In this document: positions 58,542 to 64,000 of the stretch, one piece after another
How the letters are laid out: every line of letters starts with the position of its first letter
Numbering within the stretch: position 1 is the first letter of the stretch
DNA from: Zhengitettix transpicula
Taxonomy: Eukaryota; Arthropoda; Insecta; Orthoptera; Tetrigidae
Length of the DNA stretch: 64,000 bases
NCBI GenBank assembly: GCA_037074705.1
Contig: CM073596.1
Coordinates: 58,556,001-58,620,000 of the forward strand
Direction of reading: 5' to 3'
Notes under the pieces: generated by a model
What the model was told of the DNA's origin: nothing
The model's database searches: none
What the model saw: only the letters and a program-made list of their open reading frames with translations
Made by a program: the position numbers and the translations under genes

Positions 58542-58818
58542 ATTAATCCCTTAACTCACATAAACTACGTGTCTACCACAAATTGGTCACCAGTCGAATG
58601 AATCATAAACCCCAAGTTAGGAGGATTAACAGGAATTGTTCGTGGGGAAGCAGAATTTATGTTACGCTGAGGAAGTAGAACTAACTTAAAACATCCTTGA
58701 ATATGAAAATATATCAACTAAAAGTACACAAACAGGGAAAAATACATCAATGCCAAAAAGGAATAATAATAACACTAAAATTAAGACGTACAAGAAAATA
58801 AAATAGACAAAATAAATA
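58542..58818 (-). repeat. Right arm of 278-bp inverted repeat
   Basis: Pairs with 57659-57936 across a 605-bp loop. Full-length match between arms of equal size. Confidence 0.8.
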
Positions 58819-59802
58819 AAATAGACTGTCTGTGTGTTTCCCGCAGAAAAATCCACACAGGCGGAGAAAAATTTTGGGCCAAATTTCGTAGGCGTGTTCC
58901 TTTTAAAACCGGAAACAAACGCAACAGGGGTGAGACACGACTACCACCCTAACGGGCCGGGGTGGAAATTTTCAAAACAGGATAAAAACGGCTGATATTT
59001 CCGTCGAATAATTTTTTTTCAGGGGGGGGGGGTCAGTGAGGTTGATAGTATTTCTCCCGATGTTGTTTGTGTATAATTTCAACCCCCCCCCCTTTTACGA
59101 GTGGTGGTGGTGGTGGAACGTTGCATCAAAATAACACGTGAAAACTATCGATATTGGATTCAAATCCCGAGGTTATGGATGTCGCTACATTCAACTTTAC
59201 GTAATAATTATTCACTATGTACTTCAAAAATACAATATATTTTTTAAATCATAATAATAATAATATGACCTATACTTTAAAAATATTTTGACAATAATAA
59301 AATAAATGGCTTACATGGGTGAAAAATCTTAGAACTGTATTTTACATCCTTCTTGTACGTTTCCGATATGTTAAAGTGGTTGAAATTAGGAAAAGTTGTA
59401 ATTTAAAATAATGCAATAAAAAATATATTCTTTTTCTCAAGATTTTAATGTCCGGATGTCCTTAAGGTGATAAGAACGCGCACACACGATTAAAATGGCG
59501 CTGTTTTAATTAAATTTAGAGCAGTGGTTAACTTGTGTCAAAGTGAGACGATATAAGGAAAAAAATATTTTAAATAATAAGTACTTTATTTTATAATGAA
59601 GAGGGATTCCATAATTTTTATATTAAAAAAATTCATTACCACACAACAGGATGTTTTTAAATTTTTAAGAATAAATATTCTAAGGTTGGTAGGCTGTTAA
59701 ATACCTTTATTTAGGGACTAATAAATTTATAAAGTTAAAGCGACGTTTTTAAGTGGATTTTTGTTGTTGTTGTTGTTGTTGTAGTATTATGTAGATTTGT
59801 TA
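58819..59802. other. No gene recognised
   Basis: Contains poly-G (59022-59031) and poly-C (59084-59092) tracts, a GGT run (59100-59115) and a TTG run (59760-59782). The stretch 58850-59000 is GC-richer and may be another element but is not identified. Confidence 0.4.
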
Positions 59803-60389
59803 TCTATATAATAAAAAAGGATGTATATTTGTATGTATGTATGTATTTACGTTGTTCTTTATACAAATTTTATCGCGTGGACAGAATGCAACAAAAATTG
59901 GTACACATATTCTTCAAAACACGAGAAACGGTACTGTAAGGGTGAGAAACGTCTAGCATACAAGTGGAAAGAATTATAATTAAAAACCGTGATCATTAAA
60001 TATTAAATTACTGCGCGCCAAGAGACAATGACGTCACGCGAGAGAAAGACGTTACTACGCAACGAACGAAGGAGATTATTAGGAATTAAATAAAGCAGAA
60101 ATATTTTCTTTAAATAAAAAGTATAATTTTGTACAGCAATATTCCATCGAATGATAATAAAGAAGAATACGAATTACTTTACCATCCTTGGGGAAAATGT
60201 AAGTTAATTTTCGCGCTGTATTAGTTGTGAGTCTAGCTAAAAATTTCATCAATGTAATATTTCGTAATGTATGAAGACTGAGTGACGATTATATTCTGAA
60301 ATACTCAAGGAATATATTTAAGTAATCAATTAAATACTCTTTCGAGTTTATATAAATAAGTACACGAGCAACGCCGGGCACCCAGCTAG
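59803..60389 (+). mobile_element. Non-autonomous Helitron
   Basis: Begins TCTATATAATAAAAAAGG and ends gccgggcacccagctag, the 5'-TC and 3'-CTAG termini of Helitrons, with a GC-rich near-palindrome just inside the 3' end. It sits between A (59802) and T (60390), the Helitron target. 587 bp, no Rep/helicase frame. Confidence 0.8.
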
Positions 60390-60988
60390 TGAGGTAATAA
60401 AAAATTAATAGTCATAACAGTTTAGTATGTAAAAATTATAACATTGAAGTGACTAACCGAGAATTAAGGAGGGTATAGAAATTAATTTGTTAAGAAAAAT
60501 TTAAGGAACTGCTGTTGAGAGTTCGGGACCGCATAAAGGGGACAGGATGCGGTAATTAACATCAGTTCAAAGTTACTTTATGGTATTCGGTTACAGGAGT
60601 TTAATTTTAGAGCTTTCTTTCGTACATATCATCATAAGTATTTTTGGTAAAACATTTTTAAAGAGTTTCCAAAGATGATATACGTGCTGATTTACTTACT
60701 AATCTATGATGTTTTCCTGCAAATACAACGTTGCCGCTGGAGTTGGCAACGTAGCCGTTGGGAAATGGTTCTGTGGTGGTGGTGGTGGTGGTGGCGGCTC
60801 CAGAGATCTATATGACTGCTCTTTTTACCACCGAAAAGTAATTGGCGCTCTGCCACCAATGGAGCAATGAACTTTCTCTAATTTCCGGGGGGGGGGGACG
60901 CTGAAGTTTTTATTTGGGTAGTCTAAATTAATAATAATAATAATAATAAAGATATTTAGCTATCTTTCTTATTATTAATTACCAATAA

Positions 60989-61553
60989 TTTTTTTTGGGT
61001 GTAGACAGGCTACATGAGGGTAATCCACATAGTGGCAACTCCCCTCTTATAGCATAGGAAAGGGATTTGAAAGGGGGGATGCCGAAGGGTAGAGGAAGGT
61101 AGCCAAGGGTTACTAGGGCCCCCGGGCTATAGTTTAAGGATCCTACCCGGCATTCGCCTAAAGAAATACAGGGAAAGCCCTAGAAAAACCTGCATCAGGT
61201 AGGTCGGGCATTGGGTACTTGTCCCACGCCCTTCCGATAGCGGGAGAGGAATTTTCTGTGGGGACACAGCATTCCCTTCTCCGTGCCTCGACCAGTTTAG
61301 GAGGCAGCTGGCCGACTGTTCCAATGGGAACAGAGAACAACTCTTACCGTATGCCCAAGGTCTGTGACCAGGAACATACACCTCTCAAAACAGGCCGAGG
61401 TGCCTCGGCTTGTAGGAACCTTAGTTCAAAAACGGCGAGAGGAGAAGGCATCCCCAAAGGTAGCCCCTTCGTATCTCTCCTACAAGGTTCTGCCTGCGAG
61501 AGAACATTCCTCGCAGGTACTGCCTGCGAGAGAATAGCCCTCGCAGACCTCCC
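60989..61553 (-). mobile_element. SINE-like retroposon, near full length, tail type 2
   Basis: Reverse orientation from gggtgtagacaggctacatg to tagccctcgcagacc. Two 5' hairpins are present. Its 5' end abuts the next PLE remnant. Confidence 0.8.
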
Positions 61554-61574
61554 CAACAAGGGGGAGTCGCAGGA

Positions 61575-62060
61575 TTAACGTGGCCTAAGAGTACCCAGGA
61601 GTATTCCACGTGCCTGCGGGTTACAAAGTATATGTAGGACACAGTTGAAGAACGTATAACTGAGCATGAAAGATCTCTCAGACTGAAACAACCAGCTTCG
61701 ATGCTCGGCCCCGAAATAAAATTTAATGAAACTAAGATCCTGAACCAATACTTCTGGGACAGTGTGCTTCTAGAAGCACATTGAAATAAAAACAAATACA
61801 CAGATTAACTTACCAAGGACTGAGAGGCTTTACGGTAAGCAACGGTCCTGGAAAATCCCGCCTTATCACGAATCAGGCCTTTTAAGGTAATAAGCAAGGC
61901 GCGACGAGGTCACGTGATGAGGCACGTGCTGGCGCTGAGCAACTAAAAGTCACCTGATGGCGGAGCCAGGCCACATGACACAGGACTAACAGGAATGCTA
62001 GAAGACAATGGCGGTGAGCGTCATCGAAACGTCGTGAATACAATTGATTACCCGGTTGGA
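61575..62060 (+). pseudogene. Penelope-like element: GIY-YIG remnant and 3' end
   Basis: Frames give IPRACGLQ, then RITEHERSLRLKQPASM and EIKFNETKILNQYFWDSVL. This matches the endonuclease pattern CxCGxxYIGQT...ERIxEHERxxRLxQP...FxETKIL...YxxRxI. YIG itself is mutated (tatgtagga). About 200 bp after the protein part is a hammerhead-like motif (gaagacaatggcggtgag...catcgaaacgtcgtg, about 62002-62036). Confidence 0.65.
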
Positions 62061-62894
62061 AGCAGCCAGAGAAGACTTTGTTCAGTTTTGGTACGTTTAT
62101 AGAATTAATTTCTTTACAAGACGAAAACATTAACAATCTTCCCAGGTATTTATATCAGTTACTGACTTAATCGATAAAACTTGAGGTTTAGAAGCGTCAG
62201 TTGTAACACGTAAAGGTAATGGCGGAGAATTGCCACTAGGATATTCAGTGAGAAGTGTTGAGAGAGTTTTCGTGGCACGAGGTCCTCTTCCTTTTTTTCC
62301 TGGGTTGCTGCTTAAGGTCGAGCAGAGGAGACAAAGGGGAGATAAAATGGCAGGAAGTGGACATTTGGGCTGAGAAAGTGCACGAAGTGTCTTGAGCACG
62401 GAAATGGCGCCGTTGAGACGTTCATCCATTAACAGGAATATTAACTGAGTCGCTTAAGTATCTAAATGTGTTGTAATTGAAAGTTGTTAGTGCTCTAGAG
62501 TCGTTCAACTGCTCCCATTGGAGGATTACTGTAATATTTACATGGGGAAAAAACTGATAAAGTTGGGATCAGTCAAGGAACGTTGGATAAAAAAAATAGT
62601 CATTGTCCGACTGGGTGAGTTTTTTTTTTAAAAAAAATGGAAGTTGTCTGAGCTTCTTGGTTCAGAATCCTCTAGGACTTTGAGGCTAAAATGTTAAATA
62701 AATAAATAATTTTTTTAAATAAATCAGTTAATGACCTTTTACAGGCACTTTATTTTTATTTATAGACGACATTTTCCGGGTATTGCATTGTTGTATAGGC
62801 AAGGCAGTAGAAAAATGGACAAGGAAAAGACAAGGAAAGTTAAAAAAGCTCTATACTGGGAGTGTACGGACTCTCGTGTTGCGTGTCTGAGTGC
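62061..62894. other. No gene recognised
   Basis: A 99-codon minus frame (62130-62429), Pro/Leu/Thr-rich, is unrecognised. The rest is AT-rich. Confidence 0.35.
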
Positions 62895-63120
62895 GATTCT
62901 TCTCCCTGAAGACGAACAGAGTTATCCTTACTGTCGGAAACGTTGGAGTAAATCTCTACATATTTTTCTGAACTTCTAGATGATCTTCCACGTAGTCACG
63001 TTTCTACACTGCCTCTTTCTTCCTGTTTTCCTTTATATTTTTTTCTTTTTCCCCTTTCCCTTTCCCTTTCCCTTTCCTTTTCCTCCCTTACAGAGACAAT
63101 GGAATACCCGAAACAGCTAA
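62895..63120 (+). repeat. PLE-like 3' tail, T/C-rich, copy 2
   Basis: Starts with CTGAAGACGAACAG...CTGTCGGAAACGTTGG, a clear motif of the CTGAAGA/GAAACGTTG class with stem ACAG/CTGT. It then shares the tcttccacgt...ctgcctcttt section and the agacaatggaata end with 12560-12880. A CCCTTT run lies at 63051-63076. Confidence 0.5.
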
Positions 63121-64000
63121 ATAATAAAACTTCATTATCATTATTCCATCTCTACCAACTACCTTAGTCAATGGACCTTTCTTCTGATTACCCCTAAATT
63201 TCGAAAATATTAATCCAGTACCGTACTTGTTGTTCTTTGTATCTCTCCGCACAGCGAGGATGTTCGTCGGGGGGTCTATTTATCATTCAGTTCCAACGTC
63301 TTCCGTTATATATCAATCAGTAGTAGTAGGAGTAGTAGGAGGACGAGATACCGAGACGGGCTTTTCCGTGCCCGGAGTCTTTCACTAAATAAGAAGAATA
63401 CGAGATTGATTGATGAGTTAAACTGACGAAAGTCGTTGTAAGTAGAGGATTAAATGAGGACGCGTCACTCTCAGCTTGAAACACGAACCTTTGTCATGTG
63501 GCCAAAGAGAGGTTTGCTCCAGTTATATGAAATACGAATCACTTTGCGGCAGAATTCGTCCAAAAAAAAAAGGAATACGAAGGAGATTCAATGAAATACG
63601 GGGTAGAAAAGTTAGTGACGACAGTGACCGGATTTGTTACATATTATTCGGATCACTTCAACAGTTTCCCCCCCCCCCTCCCCGGTGTTTTAAACTTGGC
63701 CGGAGTTTAGATGTTAATCTGTGAACCTCGTATCCGCTTTGTCTGGAAGGTGCGAAAGAGAGTTTTACGAGAGGAGCGTCGCGTCTCTCGCGTTGCCATG
63801 GCGACGCAAGCCGTAAAGTAAAACGCTGTGAGGAAAAGCAGAAGACATTATTAGATTACGCGTCACTCCAGTCTCCTCTCTCCATTCCAGCTCGTTGCAA
63901 CGCCTCCTCCTCCCCCCTCTCCCTCTTTTTTTTTTAAAAAAAAGACGACTCATTTTTCAATACGTAACTCGCTCAAATTTCGACCAGAGAAAGAAGCGAC
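63121..64000. other. No gene recognised
   Basis: Mixed composition, poly-C (63670-63678) and T runs. Open frames at 63476-63724 and 63765-63953 (minus) lack recognisable motifs. Confidence 0.35.

Larger units (their letters stand above)
57000..58830 (-). pseudogene. Degraded Penelope-like element with long inverted repeat
   Basis: At 57290-57420 the minus strand reads YSCDCNSCYIGQTKAVIKP and then RIKEH, the GIY-YIG endonuclease start of Penelope-like elements with the CxC insert intact. Further down the minus strand (57060-57150) comes a CTGAAGA...GAAACGTC motif. Upstream (57659-57936 and 58542-58818) lie the two arms of a 278-bp inverted repeat. The frames at 58290-58541 (minus) are unrecognised. 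Confidence 0.6.

Noticed and set aside
63476..63953. Basic short frames at the right end
   Set aside because: No recognised motif; partly built from homopolymer runs (A, C and T tracts).

Overview
The window is eukaryotic nuclear DNA from an arthropod, most likely an insect. It has AT-rich non-coding DNA, long introns with GT-AG borders, and one multi-exon gene whose product reads as the insect SLC6 transporter Inebriated. Most of the rest is mobile-element debris. There is no bacterial-style gene organisation, no operon and no CRISPR array.

The one intact gene is ine (inebriated), on the + strand. A first recognised exon lies at 18931-19025. A 15.8-kb intron follows, then ten exons between 34840 and 42316 that join in phase and end at a TAG stop. 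Together they encode about 640 residues with twelve membrane segments. A 3' UTR with an AATAAA at 43665 follows. Three more open segments upstream (15855-15944, 16503-16651, 18709-18806) are bordered by possible splice sites and join in phase with the recognised exon. They are weak candidates for the N-terminal extension of a longer isoform.

The flanks and introns are dominated by retroelements. (i) Penelope-like elements (PLEs): three degraded GIY-YIG endonuclease remnants (14130-14648, about 57280-57420 on the minus strand, 61585-61790), plus many short fold-back derivatives. Several carry a CTGANGA / stem / GAAACGTYG motif resembling the minimal hammerhead ribozymes known from PLEs. The densest site is a nested array at 19968-21570. 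(ii) At least ten copies or fragments of a roughly 550-bp SINE-like retroposon, one with a perfect 14-bp target-site duplication. (iii) Truncated non-LTR (LINE) reverse transcriptases of several clades, and four copies of a LINE 3' end with a conserved, covarying hairpin. (iv) A complete short non-autonomous Helitron (59803-60389). (v) Large inverted repeats at 7276-8398, 46861-49089, 51645-53150, 55141-56073 and 57659-58818.

The most unexpected item is at 50244-50586 on the minus strand: a clear fragment of bacterial ribD, the riboflavin-pathway deaminase. It retains the zinc-binding HAE and PCx8C motifs, has a small internal deletion and a TA microsatellite inside it, and lies about 15 bp from a Jockey-like LINE remnant. 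Animals lack this gene, so it is best read as a fossil lateral transfer, plausibly from a Wolbachia-like Rickettsiales symbiont.
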